Origin: Vibrio tubiashii ATCC 19109
Lineage (GTDB): Bacteria > Pseudomonadota > Gammaproteobacteria > Enterobacterales > Vibrionaceae
Assembly: GCF_000772105.1 (NCBI RefSeq)
Contig: NZ_CP009354.1
Span: 1,116,001 to 1,180,000, forward strand
Length of the DNA: 64,000 nucleotides
Reading direction: 5' to 3'
Positions 50,644 through 59,880 of this stretch are shown piece after piece. The notes below the pieces were generated by a model that was given only the letters and a program-made list of their open reading frames with translations, was not told the origin of the DNA and did not search any database. Positions within the stretch are counted from its first letter, which is position 1. Every line of letters starts with the position of its first letter. A program made the position numbers and the translations under genes.

Positions 50644-52914
50644 ATGCTGAATAAAGAATTGGAGTCGAGTCTGAACGGCGCATTTGCTCGCGCTAGAGAC
50701 AAAAGACATGAGTTTATGACCGTCGAGCACCTCCTGTTAGCATTGCTAGAAAACGATGCTGCGCGAGAGGCCCTGCAAGCGTGTCAGGCAGATATCGAGG
50801 CCCTTCGCGGTGAACTCGATGTATTCATTGATCAAACTACACCTCTTATCCCAGAAAACGACGAAACTCGCGAAACGCAACCCACTTTGAGTTTTCAACG
50901 CGTTTTGCAAAGAGCTGTGTTCCATGTTCAGTCATCAGGACGCAGTGAAGTCACAGGTGCAAATGTGCTGGTGGCTATTTTTAGTGAACAAGAATCTCAT
51001 GCGGCTTACCTTCTTAAGAAAAATGATATCAGTCGCTTAGATATTGTTAACTTTATCTCTCACGGTATTACCAAAGCCTCTAGCTCAGGCGACGAGCCTT
51101 CTTCTTCAGATTCCTTTGGTAGTGAGAGCGTTGAAGAAACTGGTTCAGAAGAACGTCTAGAAAGCTTCGCAACCAACTTGAATCAGCTCGCTAAACAAGG
51201 CCAGATCGACCCACTGATTGGTCGTGACAAAGAGTTAGAGCGCACTATCCAAGTATTGTGTCGTCGCCGTAAAAATAACCCGCTTCTTGTTGGTGAAGCC
51301 GGTGTCGGTAAAACGGCGATCGCGGAAGGTCTTGCTTGGAGAATTGTTGAAGGCCAAGTTCCAGATATTATCGCAGATAGCGTTATCTACTCGTTAGATA
51401 TCGGTTCACTTCTTGCGGGCACTAAATATCGTGGTGATTTCGAGAAACGCTTTAAGGCCATTTTGAAGCAGCTTGAAAAAGAAGAAGATGCAATTCTATT
51501 TATCGACGAGATCCACACCATTATCGGTGCCGGTGCGGCTTCTGGTGGTCAAGTTGATGCTGCCAACTTAATCAAACCTCTACTAAGTAGCGGTAAGTTA
51601 CGCTGTATCGGTTCGACAACTTATCAAGAGTACAGCAACATCTTTGAGAAAGAGCGCGCGCTGTCTCGACGCTTCCAGAAGATTGATATCGTTGAGCCAT
51701 CTCTAGATGACACCACTAAGATCTTAATTGGCCTGAAACCTAAGTATGAAGCTCACCATGAAGTGCGTTACACCAATAAAGCGCTTCGTGCTGCGGTTGA
51801 GCTTTCTGCCAAATACATCAATGAACGCCACTTACCTGATAAAGCGATCGATGTGATTGATGAAGCGGGTGCGCGTAGTCGTCTAGCACCAGCCAGTCGT
51901 CGTAAGAAAACAGTTGGCGTAGCCGATATTGAGGCGATGGTCGCTAAAATGGCTCGTATCCCAGAGAAGTCTGTTTCATCATCAGATAAAGAGATTCTGC
52001 AAAATCTAGATGAGAAGATGAAGATGTTGGTGTTTGGCCAAGACGATGCGATTGATGTGCTCAGTGAAGCGATTAAGCTGACTCGTGCAGGTCTTGGTGC
52101 TGACAATAAGCCAGTAGGTTCATTCTTATTTGCAGGCCCTACAGGGGTGGGTAAAACAGAAGTCACCGTGCAGCTTTCTAAGTTACTAGGTATCGAGCTA
52201 CTTCGCTTCGATATGTCTGAGTATGGCGAGCGTCACTCAGTTAGCCGCTTGATTGGTGCGCCTCCTGGTTATGTTGGTTATGACCAAGGTGGTCTGCTTA
52301 CTGATGCAGTTATCAAACATCCTCACTCTGTTGTGTTACTTGATGAGATTGAGAAAGCTCACCCAGATATCTTTAATCTGCTATTGCAGGTAATGGACAA
52401 CGGTACACTGACTGACAACAACGGTCGTAAAGCGGATTTCCGCAACGTTATTGTCGTAATGACGACGAACGCGGGCGTTCAGATGACAGAGAAGAAATCG
52501 ATCGGTTTGATCCAACAAGATCATAGTCACGATGCTATGTCTGAAATCAAGAAGGTATTTACCCCAGAGTTCCGTAACCGTCTGGATAACATCATTTGGT
52601 TCAACAGCTTAGATGAGCATGTAATCCACCAAGTTGTCGATAAGTTCATCGTAGAGCTGCAAGCTCAACTTGATGTACGTGGTGTGTCGCTTGAAGTATC
52701 AGATGATGCTCGCCACTGGTTAGCGCTGAAAGGTTATGACAAGGCTATGGGCGCTCGCCCAATGGGTCGAGTGATTCAAGATCAGGTTAAAAAGCCTTTA
52801 GCCAACGAACTACTGTTTGGTTCTTTGGTTGACGGTGGTACGGTGAAAGTTGACCTCAAAGGCGATGAGCTCAAGTTTAAATACTTAAGCGAGAAAGAAG
52901 CCGCTATTCATTAA
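50644..52914 (+). CDS. clpA: Clp protease ATPase subunit ClpA
   Basis: AAA+ unfoldase partner of ClpP, 756 residues. An N-terminal double Clp-N domain ([34 protein letters not shown]) is followed by two ATPase modules with Walker A motifs GEAGVGKTA (about 217) and GPTGVGKTE (about 498), the Walker B blocks [15 protein letters not shown] and [16 protein letters not shown], and a sensor-2 region near [16 protein letters not shown]. The ATG at 50644 is preceded by AAAGGAGGT, an almost perfect Shine-Dalgarno; the longer frame from 50605 is not needed. clpP is not in the window. Confidence 0.98.
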   Translation: MLNKELESSLNGAFARARDKRHEFMTVEHLLLALLENDAAREALQACQADIEALRGELDVFIDQTTPLIPENDETRETQPTLSFQRVLQRAVFHVQSSGRSEVTGANVLVAIFSEQESHAAYLLKKNDISRLDIVNFISHGITKASSSGDEPSSSDSFGSESVEETGSEERLESFATNLNQLAKQGQIDPLIGRDKELERTIQVLCRRRKNNPLLVGEAGVGKTAIAEGLAWRIVEGQVPDIIADSVIYSLDIGSLLAGTKYRGDFEKRFKAILKQLEKEEDAILFIDEIHTIIGAGAASGGQVDAANLIKPLLSSGKLRCIGSTTYQEYSNIFEKERALSRRFQKIDIVEPSLDDTTKILIGLKPKYEAHHEVRYTNKALRAAVELSAKYINERHLPDKAIDVIDEAGARSRLAPASRRKKTVGVADIEAMVAKMARIPEKSVSSSDKEILQNLDEKMKMLVFGQDDAIDVLSEAIKLTRAGLGADNKPVGSFLFAGPTGVGKTEVTVQLSKLLGIELLRFDMSEYGERHSVSRLIGAPPGYVGYDQGGLLTDAVIKHPHSVVLLDEIEKAHPDIFNLLLQVMDNGTLTDNNGRKADFRNVIVVMTTNAGVQMTEKKSIGLIQQDHSHDAMSEIKKVFTPEFRNRLDNIIWFNSLDEHVIHQVVDKFIVELQAQLDVRGVSLEVSDDARHWLALKGYDKAMGARPMGRVIQDQVKKPLANELLFGSLVDGGTVKVDLKGDELKFKYLSEKEAAIH

Positions 52915-52937
52915 CCATCTTAGAGATAGGTAAATCT

Positions 52938-52966
52938 AAGCCGGAGCAACTGCTCCGGCTTTTTTA
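52938..52966 (+). terminator. Terminator of clpA
   Basis: AAGCCGGAGCA ac TGCTCCGGCTT followed by TTTTA, 24 bp after the stop. Confidence 0.92.
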
Positions 52967-53337
52967 TGGGTCTCAGATCGAATACCCTCGGGGGCTTGCT
53001 AACTAAAAGTCACAATTGCCTAAAATCAATCCTCAAATTATCAATATTGATTTAAGTCAACAAAATTACAATTAATCTGTAATCGAATATGTCTCTTAAA
53101 GCACCGTTAAATAAGGCTTTTAGCTAAACTGTGTTTCAAAAATGATTTAATGCACCCATTTGTGTTTCATTTTGGGGTTTAATTGATGCCTTTGTTAGTT
53201 TAATATGTTCGTTAAGATAACTTTTCGACGAAACTCCTAGCTAACAGCTCCGAGATTCAAGGACATGTGCGACAAAGTCACTATCAATTTTATTCATCTA
53301 TGACATATGTTGCTCATAGTCGCTTGGGGTAATCCTT
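52967..53337 (+). promoter_or_regulatory. Upstream region of the outer-membrane protein gene
   Basis: 371 bp, AT-rich, no gene. A TTGAT-TTAA-GTCAA element (53047-53060) differs by one base from the FNR consensus TTGAT-N4-ATCAA, overlapping the palindrome TCAATATTGA. It lies about 280 bp before the start, far for direct activation unless the leader is long. Confidence 0.4.
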
Positions 53338-54156
53338 ATGAAAAACAAATTTGCAAAAACTCTAGCTACCTTATCGCTAACCGCTATTGCGGCTTCTGTT
53401 GCCATATCTGCTCATGCATCAGAAGACAATACACCAGATCCGAGTGACCTGACTAAAGTTAACTCGTTTGCATTTGGTACGCTGGATAATGATGGCACAC
53501 TAAAAGGTATGGTTGGTATTGCTGGTGCGTACAGTGAGGGTAACAACTTCATCGGTCTGGTAGAGCACGGCTCGGCGACGAAAAACAATGCAATAGGTAA
53601 GAAAGATCAGAATTCACGTTTACGTTACTTTCAGGTACTCGACACTGGTTTAGATGCGATGCCTCAAGCAGGTTTCTCGGTTGATTATATGAAAGGCTGG
53701 AAAAAGTCGAATGGTATCGGTAGCGATATTGTTGCACTGGGCGCAATTGCGAAAGTCACCACTCCGTGGGAAAGCTTATCTATCTTCCCAAATGTGGCTT
53801 ATGTCGCAGGTTCTGCGCAGGGTGAAGATGTTAAAGACAAAACTAAAGCAGATTTATCAGGCTATCAAGTAAACCTGTTTGGCTCTTTGTCGATTGGTGA
53901 AAAGGGTCAATATGTGGTATTCCAGCCGCAATTTATGCATCTTGATGGCAAATTTAAAGATGCCAATAATCAGATGCTAGATGCGAATGTTTTTAAAGTA
54001 AAAACGGGTTATGGTCAGCCAATTTCTACTGATGGTAAGTGGTGGATTGAAGCGTCACATACCTACACTCGCTCAGATATGGAAGTTAAGCAGATTAAAT
54101 TTGCTGAAAAAGATCATGACCATAAATTTGAAGTGGGCATCTCTTACTACTTCTAA
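53338..54156 (+). CDS. Outer-membrane beta-barrel protein, unidentified
   Basis: A 272-residue protein with a clear signal peptide (cleavage likely after SAHA, about residue 27), alternating hydrophobic/polar stretches throughout, and a C-terminal aromatic end (FEVGISYYF) typical of proteins inserted by the Bam machinery. It contains KGMVGIAGAYSEGNNFIGLVEHG and TKADLSGYQVNLFGSLSIGEKGQYVVFQPQFMH. I do not recognise a specific porin family. The ATG follows GGGGTAATCCTT. It is monocistronic, with a hairpin after the stop. The substrate is unknown. Confidence 0.75.
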   Translation: MKNKFAKTLATLSLTAIAASVAISAHASEDNTPDPSDLTKVNSFAFGTLDNDGTLKGMVGIAGAYSEGNNFIGLVEHGSATKNNAIGKKDQNSRLRYFQVLDTGLDAMPQAGFSVDYMKGWKKSNGIGSDIVALGAIAKVTTPWESLSIFPNVAYVAGSAQGEDVKDKTKADLSGYQVNLFGSLSIGEKGQYVVFQPQFMHLDGKFKDANNQMLDANVFKVKTGYGQPISTDGKWWIEASHTYTRSDMEVKQIKFAEKDHDHKFEVGISYYF

Positions 54157-54164
54157 TCGAATAC

Positions 54165-54185
54165 GAGGCCTACCAGTTAGGCCTC
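54165..54185. terminator. Hairpin after outer-membrane protein gene
   Basis: GAGGCCTA ccagt TAGGCCTC, an 8-bp perfect stem; on the plus strand followed by ATCTCTTCTCT rather than a pure T run, so a weak terminator shared with the converging DUF218 gene. Confidence 0.6.
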
Positions 54186-54194
54186 ATCTCTTCT

Positions 54195-54830
54195 CTAGCC
54201 AAATACTTGTCTTATTGCTCGGTAGGACGAATCAACCTCTTCAGGCACCTCTTGCTCTATCTGGAAGCCTTTCGCCGGATAAGTTTTGATTCTTTCGAAG
54301 TCACCAAGCATAGCTGTGACGACCATATCTAAATCGATCTCGTCATTGAAATAGTCACAAAATGAAGTCTTTGGCGAGGTAACGCAAACATGTTGGTAAG
54401 AGTCAGGCCATTGTTTGGCAAACGTTGCGTATGTACGCCTTTCCATATAGGGCTTCTGGACCAAAATGATTGACTTAAAATCTTCACCTGATTGCTTCAT
54501 TAGCTGATAGGTAAATCGTACATTCTCGCCGGTGTTAGTCGCCTTGCCCTCGATAAGGATACTGTCCGCAGGCACACCCATATCGCGCGCCACGTTAGCA
54601 AAGGTTTGTGCTTCCGATGATTCAAACACACCTTCGGTAAGGCGACCTACACCTCCAGAGAAAACAAGCTTTTTGGCCCATCCTTCCAGAAACAATTGAG
54701 CGGCATATTCAGCGACTCTTATGTCGTTGCTACCCAACACAAAAATACAGTCAGATTTTTTTAGCGAGTGATTAAGCTGCATGTAAGACCAAAGTCGCTC
54801 AATGTGTTGATATAGTTTTAGCTGGCTCAT
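54195..54830 (-). CDS. YdcF-like DUF218 protein
   Basis: A 211-residue soluble DUF218 protein with CIFVLGSNDIRVAEYAAQLFLEGWAKKLVFSGGVGRLTEG, ILIEGKATNTGENVRFTYQLM, and IILVQKPYMERRTYATFAKQWP, the SanA/YdcF/ElyC core without membrane segments. YdcF binds SAM in E. coli, but its role is unknown. It is the last gene of LysR, SDR and DUF218 genes on the minus strand, 17 bp after the SDR gene. A second, membrane-anchored DUF218 gene in the window is elyC. Confidence 0.85.
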   Translation of the reverse strand: MSQLKLYQHIERLWSYMQLNHSLKKSDCIFVLGSNDIRVAEYAAQLFLEGWAKKLVFSGGVGRLTEGVFESSEAQTFANVARDMGVPADSILIEGKATNTGENVRFTYQLMKQSGEDFKSIILVQKPYMERRTYATFAKQWPDSYQHVCVTSPKTSFCDYFNDEIDLDMVVTAMLGDFERIKTYPAKGFQIEQEVPEEVDSSYRAIRQVFG

Positions 54831-54847
54831 AACTTACTCTCTGGTGG

Positions 54848-55669
54848 TTAAACCAACTCTAATGTGTGTTGGTAGTGGAATCGGTAACCTAGACTTACCA
54901 ACTTATTGGCGATAATTTTCTTGTCAGGATGCTGGGTAACGGGTGGTAGAGGTTCAGTCGCTCCGACACTATTTAAAGCCGCTTGATAAAACCCTGCTTT
55001 GCTCACTGTGTTAGGCGTTGTCGCGTTAACGACTTCACAAGAATTGTTCAAAGCCATAAAACTGACTGCGCCAATCGCGTCTTGTAAGTGAATCATGTTG
55101 GCAGGGGCAAGCGCGCTGACTTGTTTTAGTTTGCTAGCAAACCGAGAAGGGTGACGGTCCGGGCCAACCAATCCGCTGCATCGCACAATGGCAAACTTCA
55201 GCCCCGAGCTTATCAGCGCATTCTCAGCTTGAAGCATAATGGTGGCGTTGTCGCTAAAATCAGGGTTGCCTTCAGCGATGGCAAGGGAGGCGTCTTCTTC
55301 GGCCATGTCAGTGGCAAGGCTAGGGTATACAGTGGTTGAACTAACCATGATTACGCGAGACACACCGTTCTGTTTAGCAGCTTCAATTAGCGCTTTCCAT
55401 TGGTTGACGTATTGCTGTCCACCGCCTTTACGAAACCCAGGAGGGAAGCACCCAATGACAATCTCGCTTGGGAAATGCGTCAGATGGCGACCAAGTTCTT
55501 CTCCACCACTATTGAGATCGCATTTAAAGCCTTCGAGCCCCTCTTTTTTTAGCTCGTCAACGCCGTCCGAGGTGGTTTTACTCACATATACTTTATGGCC
55601 GATAGACGTTAAATACTGAGCTAAAGGCTTTCCAAGCCAACCGCCTCCGACAATTGAGAGTGTTTTCAT
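54848..55669 (-). CDS. NAD(P)-binding epimerase-like protein (YeeZ type)
   Basis: A 273-residue atypical short-chain dehydrogenase fold: Rossmann motif IVGGGWLGKPLAQYL at the N-terminus, VSRVIMVSSTTVYP with the catalytic-like Thr/Tyr, and FAIVRCSGLVGPDRHPSRFASKL. It resembles YeeZ-like NAD(P)-dependent epimerases, whose substrate is unknown. Its ATG overlaps the LysR gene stop by 4 bp (ATGA), and the DUF218 gene follows, so the three are translationally linked. Confidence 0.82.
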   Translation of the reverse strand: MKTLSIVGGGWLGKPLAQYLTSIGHKVYVSKTTSDGVDELKKEGLEGFKCDLNSGGEELGRHLTHFPSEIVIGCFPPGFRKGGGQQYVNQWKALIEAAKQNGVSRVIMVSSTTVYPSLATDMAEEDASLAIAEGNPDFSDNATIMLQAENALISSGLKFAIVRCSGLVGPDRHPSRFASKLKQVSALAPANMIHLQDAIGAVSFMALNNSCEVVNATTPNTVSKAGFYQAALNSVGATEPLPPVTQHPDKKIIANKLVSLGYRFHYQHTLELV

Positions 55670-56556
55670 TCCTGCGTCCTTGATAGTAGCTTACGTAGTT
55701 CACTGCGTAAGAGTTGGTGTATCGGTTTAAAGCCGTAGCCTTGATGCTGTATTACGTCGACATTCGCTTGCCAGTAAAGCTGTTCATAGCGCACTGGAAT
55801 TCGGGTGATTTTTCCACTTTCCTCATACGCAGAAGCGATATGAGTAGGTAAGAACCCCCATCCAAATCCTTTACTGATTAATTCCAATAGTACGTAGTAG
55901 CTGTCTGCATACCATAGTTCTGGACTATGAGCCTGCTGGAATCCACTTACTTTGGCATTTCTTGAGCGTAACAACAACTGCCTATGAAGCAAGAGTTGGT
56001 CGATGTTCTCGGAGAGCTGATTTGCAAGTGGATGTGTCTGACCAACGTAGAGGTCAAATTCAATGTGACCGACGGATTCAAAGTCGATGTTGGGTGGAAG
56101 TTCTATCTCTGAAAATACCAGACCAGTCGTAACACGCTTTTCGGCGACTAGTTCGATAATATCGATACTGGAAGCCACAAGAATTTCTACTTTTAGATTT
56201 GGAAACGTCGAGGATACGGTCTCTAGTGCGTGCGAGAAATTCTCTACGGGTATACCTTCGTCGATGGCGATGCTGATGCTCGACTCTTCGTCCTTAAACA
56301 GTGAGGCTGAGCACTCTATTAAGCGCTTATGCTGCTTTAGTGTAGCGTTGGCATGAGGAAGCAGCTTTTTACCTTCCTCGGTTAGCGCAGGGTAGCGTCC
56401 GTCTCGGTTAAACAGTTCAACGCCACAATCGAGCTCAAGGTTCATAACATGTTGGCTGATGGCGGATTGAACTTTCCCCAACTTTCGTGCGGCTGCTGAA
56501 AAGGAGCCAGTTTCAACGGTGGCAACAAAAGCCTCTAACTGCTCAATACTAAACAT
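55666..56556 (-). CDS. LysR-family transcriptional regulator
   Basis: A 296-residue LysR-type regulator: N-terminal winged helix-turn-helix (FSIEQLEAFVATVETGSFSAAARKLGKVQSAISQHVMNLELDCGVELFNRDGRYPALTEEGKKLLPHA) and an effector-binding domain with SISIAIDEGIPVENFSHAL. It is divergent from the PACE transporter gene 89 bp away, an arrangement known for AceR-AceI in Acinetobacter, and overlaps the SDR gene downstream. Probably autoregulated and controlling the transporter; the inducer is unknown. Confidence 0.88.
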   Translation of the reverse strand: MFSIEQLEAFVATVETGSFSAAARKLGKVQSAISQHVMNLELDCGVELFNRDGRYPALTEEGKKLLPHANATLKQHKRLIECSASLFKDEESSISIAIDEGIPVENFSHALETVSSTFPNLKVEILVASSIDIIELVAEKRVTTGLVFSEIELPPNIDFESVGHIEFDLYVGQTHPLANQLSENIDQLLLHRQLLLRSRNAKVSGFQQAHSPELWYADSYYVLLELISKGFGWGFLPTHIASAYEESGKITRIPVRYEQLYWQANVDVIQHQGYGFKPIHQLLRSELRKLLSRTQE

Positions 56557-56645
56557 ATCGTTTTTACTGATGGTATCTAACTTTTAAGTATCTAGATTAT
56601 AGATGAATATACGCCCACTGTTTGTGATTAAAGAGAGAAAATATT

Positions 56646-57065
56646 ATGCAAACTAAAGAACGTATCTTCCACGCACTGTTTTTTGAGCTGATTGCTTTAG
56701 CACTCATTATTCCCGTTGCCTCAATGTTTTCGGGCAAAGGGGCGAGTGAGTTGGTTGTAGTTGGCGTCGGGCTGAGTTTGTTTACCGTAGTGTGGAACTA
56801 TTTTTACAACATTGGCTTTGACCGTCTATGTGAAACGCCTAGATCAGAGCGATCACTATCAACCCGTATTTGGCATACGGTCGGCTTTGAGGGAGGGTTG
56901 ATTTTCATTACTTTACCGACAATAGCTTGGTTCCTAAATATTACTTACTTCCAAGCACTTATGCTTGAAGCAGGATTTCTCGTGTTCTTTTTCTTTTACG
57001 CGACTGGCTTCAACTGGCTCTACGATCGTCTTCAACCATACAAATGGTGTTTTGAGCGTGCCTAG
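56646..57065 (+). CDS. PACE family efflux transporter
   Basis: A 139-residue inner-membrane protein with four membrane segments arranged as two repeats (bacterial transmembrane pair): ALFFELIALALIIPVASMF, VVVGVGLSLFTVVWNYFYNIGFDRL, VGFEGGLIFITLPTIAWFLNI and EAGFLVFFFFYATGFNWLYDRL. The FE in the first segment and WNYFYNIGFDRL are PACE hallmarks; members such as AceI expel chlorhexidine and short-chain diamines by proton exchange. Length fits the family. Divergent from the LysR gene, which likely regulates it. Confidence 0.92.
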   Translation: MQTKERIFHALFFELIALALIIPVASMFSGKGASELVVVGVGLSLFTVVWNYFYNIGFDRLCETPRSERSLSTRIWHTVGFEGGLIFITLPTIAWFLNITYFQALMLEAGFLVFFFFYATGFNWLYDRLQPYKWCFERA

Positions 57066-57131
57066 ATAAATAAACCACTGTGCCTATTATTAACTATGTA
57101 GGTGGTGTCTGCCTGCGAGTTAGAGGTGAGC

Positions 57132-57911
57132 ATGAAGTGGTTGTTAGCGGTAGTACTCATTGTCAGCGTATTTCCTAGTGGGGCGACTCAGAGAGTCTAT
57201 ATGACGTCTCTAGAGTGGCCCCCTTATTCAGGAGAAGAACTCGAAGGATATGGCCTGTCTGTTGCAGTTGCGCGCGAAGCGTTTGCGGCAATGGGGTATG
57301 AGCTTGTTATCGAATTCAAACCTTGGGTACGTGCTGTCGCGCTCGCCAGCAAAAACGATAAGTATGTTGGCTACTTTCCAGAATATTACTTTAACACCGA
57401 CGAGTTTGTTTTCTCAGACTCTATTGGCAGCGGACCGTTAGGACTGGTTGAGAACATCAAGTTTCCGATTGAGTGGAGTTCACTGGAAGATCTAACCTTA
57501 TACCGAATTGGTGTTGTTCAAGGATATGTGAATACGGCTGAGTTCGACTTGTTGGTTGAAGAGGGAATGATTCAGGTAGAAGCGTCAGCTAATGATATAC
57601 GCAACATCTATAAAGTGGCTAAAGGACGACTCGATGCCGCGGTTATCGACTCAAATGTACTCGACTATCTCATTGGCATTGATCCTAGATCAGACATGCT
57701 AGCTAATCGCGTTAAAATGAACAGCCGCTTGCTTGCGAGCAAAGAGCTGTATCTGGCATTCAAAAACACGCCAGAGGGACACAACTGGCGTGATGTATTT
57801 AATGAAGGTTTAAAGAAAATCGATGTTTCCTCTATTGTTGAGAGATATAACCGCTATCTCTCGACAACCAAAGGCATCAATTCTCCAATTGTGCCTTTTC
57901 GCGCTAACTAG
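57132..57911 (+). CDS. Extracellular solute-binding protein, family 3
   Basis: A 259-residue periplasmic protein: signal peptide MKWLLAVVLIVSVFPSGA, then an SBP-bac-3 fold (VYMTSLEWPPYSGEELEGYGLSVAVAREAFAAMGYELVIEFKPWVRAVALA, AAVIDSNVLDYLIG). It resembles amino-acid-type binding proteins common in vibrios. No ABC permease or ATPase gene is adjacent, so it could be a sensor component or serve a distant transporter. The start at 57132 is chosen for the GAGGTGAGC before it and the clean signal peptide. It overlaps the converging TIGR02647 gene by 8 bp. Confidence 0.85.
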   Translation: MKWLLAVVLIVSVFPSGATQRVYMTSLEWPPYSGEELEGYGLSVAVAREAFAAMGYELVIEFKPWVRAVALASKNDKYVGYFPEYYFNTDEFVFSDSIGSGPLGLVENIKFPIEWSSLEDLTLYRIGVVQGYVNTAEFDLLVEEGMIQVEASANDIRNIYKVAKGRLDAAVIDSNVLDYLIGIDPRSDMLANRVKMNSRLLASKELYLAFKNTPEGHNWRDVFNEGLKKIDVSSIVERYNRYLSTTKGINSPIVPFRAN

Positions 57912-58137
57912 AAAGGACTCTTAGCGCTTTATCTGCGTGTTCCGCCATTTCGATACCTTCATCGGTCAGGTAGCCGCCGTCAGGTAAGGTACACAACCCT
58001 TTTTCGTAAAGGCGTTGAACTGCCGCCTGCATCTCTTCAGTCGCTTCATGATGAACCTTAATACCCGTCGCAGCGCTGCTGATGTCAAACTGGAGTAATA
58101 GGTTTAGTTCAGACATATGTTCAGGCGTAAATTTCAT
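57904..58137 (-). CDS. TIGR02647 family protein
   Basis: A 77-residue cytoplasmic protein: MKFTPEHMSELNLLLQFDISSAATGIKVHHEATEEMQAAVQRLYEKGLCTLPDGGYLTDEGIEMAEHADKALRVL. This matches the short TIGR02647 family of gammaproteobacteria, of unknown function; the C-terminal half resembles a winged helix with a beta wing. AAAGGATTCAAAT precedes the ATG. The 3' end overlaps the solute-binding protein gene by 8 bp, tail to tail. Confidence 0.85.
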   Translation of the reverse strand: MKFTPEHMSELNLLLQFDISSAATGIKVHHEATEEMQAAVQRLYEKGLCTLPDGGYLTDEGIEMAEHADKALRVLSS

Positions 58138-58634
58138 ATTTGAATCCTTTTCGAAAGTACTGATTTCAACTTAATCATGAAGTTACAAATCGGCAATGTT
58201 ACGAGTTGAGAAGTGTTAGCTAAGCCTTACTTTCGCTATAGGAATCGCTAGGATTGATTAGGAGTTGTTCAATCGCATTGTGAATAGATCAGAATCAAAG
58301 ATTCTTATCTGTTTTTGCTGGTTAGTAGCACGTAGAGTATGTCTTAATGCCGATAATGAATAATAATGGCTATTAATATGAAAAATAAGACTAAAATCGT
58401 ATTTGAACAAAAAATCGAGACTAATTTTGTTTTTAATTTATTGATATGAAAGAATCTTTCTCTCATTATTGAAAACTAATTTAGTGATTTTTAGTCGTTG
58501 ATTTTTAGAGTTTGGCGCGAGTTTTCTTCAATTAATAACATTTTGTTCTGTGAGGTTAATTAACGCTTGTATTTGAATAAAAATCGAGTAATTATCCGCC
58601 TCCACTAATCCACTTGTTGCAAAATGTTTCACCC
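58138..58634. promoter_or_regulatory. TIGR02647-focA intergenic region
   Basis: 497 bp, strongly AT-rich from about 58330 to 58600. It holds a small perfect hairpin AGAATC aaa GATTCT (58292-58306) and no credible gene. No FNR or ArcA site was recognised with confidence, although FocA genes are usually oxygen-regulated. Confidence 0.5.
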
Positions 58635-59483
58635 ATGATGAACTTAAACCACCAGTTTGATTCTCTACTTCCACCACAAATGGCTGAGCGCGCTGCTGAA
58701 ATCGGCGTAGGCAAAGCGACCAAAGATCCGGTTAAATCTTTTCTATTAGCTATTTCAGCAGGTATTCATATTGGTATCGCTTTCGTCTTCTATACCATAG
58801 TAACGACAGGTGCTGGTGACTTACCTTGGGGAATTACACGCCTGCTCGGTGGGTTAGCCTTTAGCTTAGGGTTGATTCTAGTGGTCGTGACAGGCGGTGA
58901 ACTGTTTACTAGTTCGGTGCTGACTTTAGTTGCGCGCGCAAGTGGCAAAATCTCTTGGAAAATGCTGTTTAAGCACTGGGCAGTCGTGTATGCCGGTAAC
59001 TTAGTGGGCGCCTTACTACTTGTTATCTGTATGCTTCTGACCAAGCAATACATGTTCGATCATGGCCAAGTGGGTTTGAATGCAATGGCGATCTCCCAGC
59101 ACAAACTGCATCACACCTTCCTTTCTGCGGTTGCGCTTGGCGTCATGTGTAATGTTCTAGTATGTATCGCGGTGTGGATGACCTTCAGTGGCCGTACGCT
59201 AACTGACAAAATCGCGGTGATGATCCTGCCAGTTGCCATGTTTGTTTCCGCAGGCTTTGAACACTGTATCGCTAACATGTTCCAAGTGCCTATGGCTATT
59301 GGTATCAAGAATTTTGCCCCAGTGGAATTCTGGCAGATGACAGGTACTAACATTGCCGATTACGCCGACTTAAATATGATCGACTTTATTACCAACAACC
59401 TGATCCCAGTGACACTTGGCAATATCATTGGTGGTGGCGTTTTCGTTGGCATGTGGTACTGGCTCATCTACCTACGCGACTAG
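58635..59483 (+). CDS. focA: Formate transporter FocA
   Basis: Formate-nitrite transporter family channel, 282 residues, six membrane segments, forming pentamers in the inner membrane. The sequence LLPPQMAERAAEIGVGKATKDPVKSFLLAISAGIHIGIAFVF (with the conserved AGIHI), GGELFTSSVLTL, and the C-terminal FITNNLIPVTLGNIIGGGVFVGMWYW are typical. The start is set at ATG 58635, but no Shine-Dalgarno is visible; the next codon is also ATG and an in-frame TTG lies at 58614. pflB, usual partner in enterobacteria, is not adjacent. A terminator follows. Confidence 0.93.
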   Translation: MMNLNHQFDSLLPPQMAERAAEIGVGKATKDPVKSFLLAISAGIHIGIAFVFYTIVTTGAGDLPWGITRLLGGLAFSLGLILVVVTGGELFTSSVLTLVARASGKISWKMLFKHWAVVYAGNLVGALLLVICMLLTKQYMFDHGQVGLNAMAISQHKLHHTFLSAVALGVMCNVLVCIAVWMTFSGRTLTDKIAVMILPVAMFVSAGFEHCIANMFQVPMAIGIKNFAPVEFWQMTGTNIADYADLNMIDFITNNLIPVTLGNIIGGGVFVGMWYWLIYLRD

Positions 59484-59499
59484 GCCATTTACTTATTTG

Positions 59500-59527
59500 A
59501 AGGCTCACAAGACGTGGGCCTTTTTAA
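59500..59527. terminator. Terminator after focA
   Basis: AAGGCTCAC aagac GTGGGCCTTTTT (one G-T pair) followed by T run, 17 bp after the focA stop; its T run overlaps the stop of the small gene on the other strand. Confidence 0.8.
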
Positions 59528-59664
59528 TGCCAGCTATACACTTCAGCACTAAACATCTCTTCTATCGCAACAATCTGCTCTGGTTCGTCGATCAGCCAAT
59601 CTTGAGCATTGCTCAGCTCGATCTCTGCAACATCCACACAATGAGTCTTGGTTAGGTTCAGCAT
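59524..59664 (-). CDS. Small acidic protein, 46 residues
   Basis: An ATG at 59664 is preceded by AAGGAGGGCGTT, an excellent Shine-Dalgarno at ideal spacing, and opens a 46-codon frame ending in TAA at 59524. The product (MLNLTKTHCVDVAEIELSNA at the N-terminus, then QDWLIDEPEQIVAIEEMFSAEVYSWH) is acidic, without signal peptide or membrane segment, with a single Cys at residue 9. I do not recognise it. The gene converges with focA and ends in its terminator. The strong ribosome-binding site makes a real gene likely. Confidence 0.65.
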   Translation of the reverse strand: MLNLTKTHCVDVAEIELSNAQDWLIDEPEQIVAIEEMFSAEVYSWH

Positions 59665-59825
59665 AACGCCCTCCTTAGGTTAGCTAGTATGAACCTAGAC
59701 GCTTTGAATGACAGTTTTATTACGCTATTCGAATTAAATTATATGCGTATGAATGCAAAGAAAATTTTTATCGAAATTTTACTTGAACTCTGGCTAGACC
59801 AGTTGTTTCCTATGTATCACCACGG

Positions 59826-59848
59826 TTATCCACAGAATCTGTGGATAA
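59826..59848. other. Two inverted perfect DnaA boxes
   Basis: TTATCCACA (59826-59834) and its exact reverse complement TGTGGATAA (59840-59848) are five bases apart, forming an 11-bp-arm palindrome around a central A. Both match the consensus DnaA box TTATNCACA. Four GATC sites follow within 51 bp (59849-59899). Confidence 0.6.
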
Positions 59849-59880
59849 GATCTTGAGGGCAGCGGATCGACGACTAAAGA

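Noticed and set aside
53041..53050. Palindrome TCAATATTGA as an independent operator
   Set aside because: Short, AT-rich and overlapping the FNR-like site; not separable from chance in this region.
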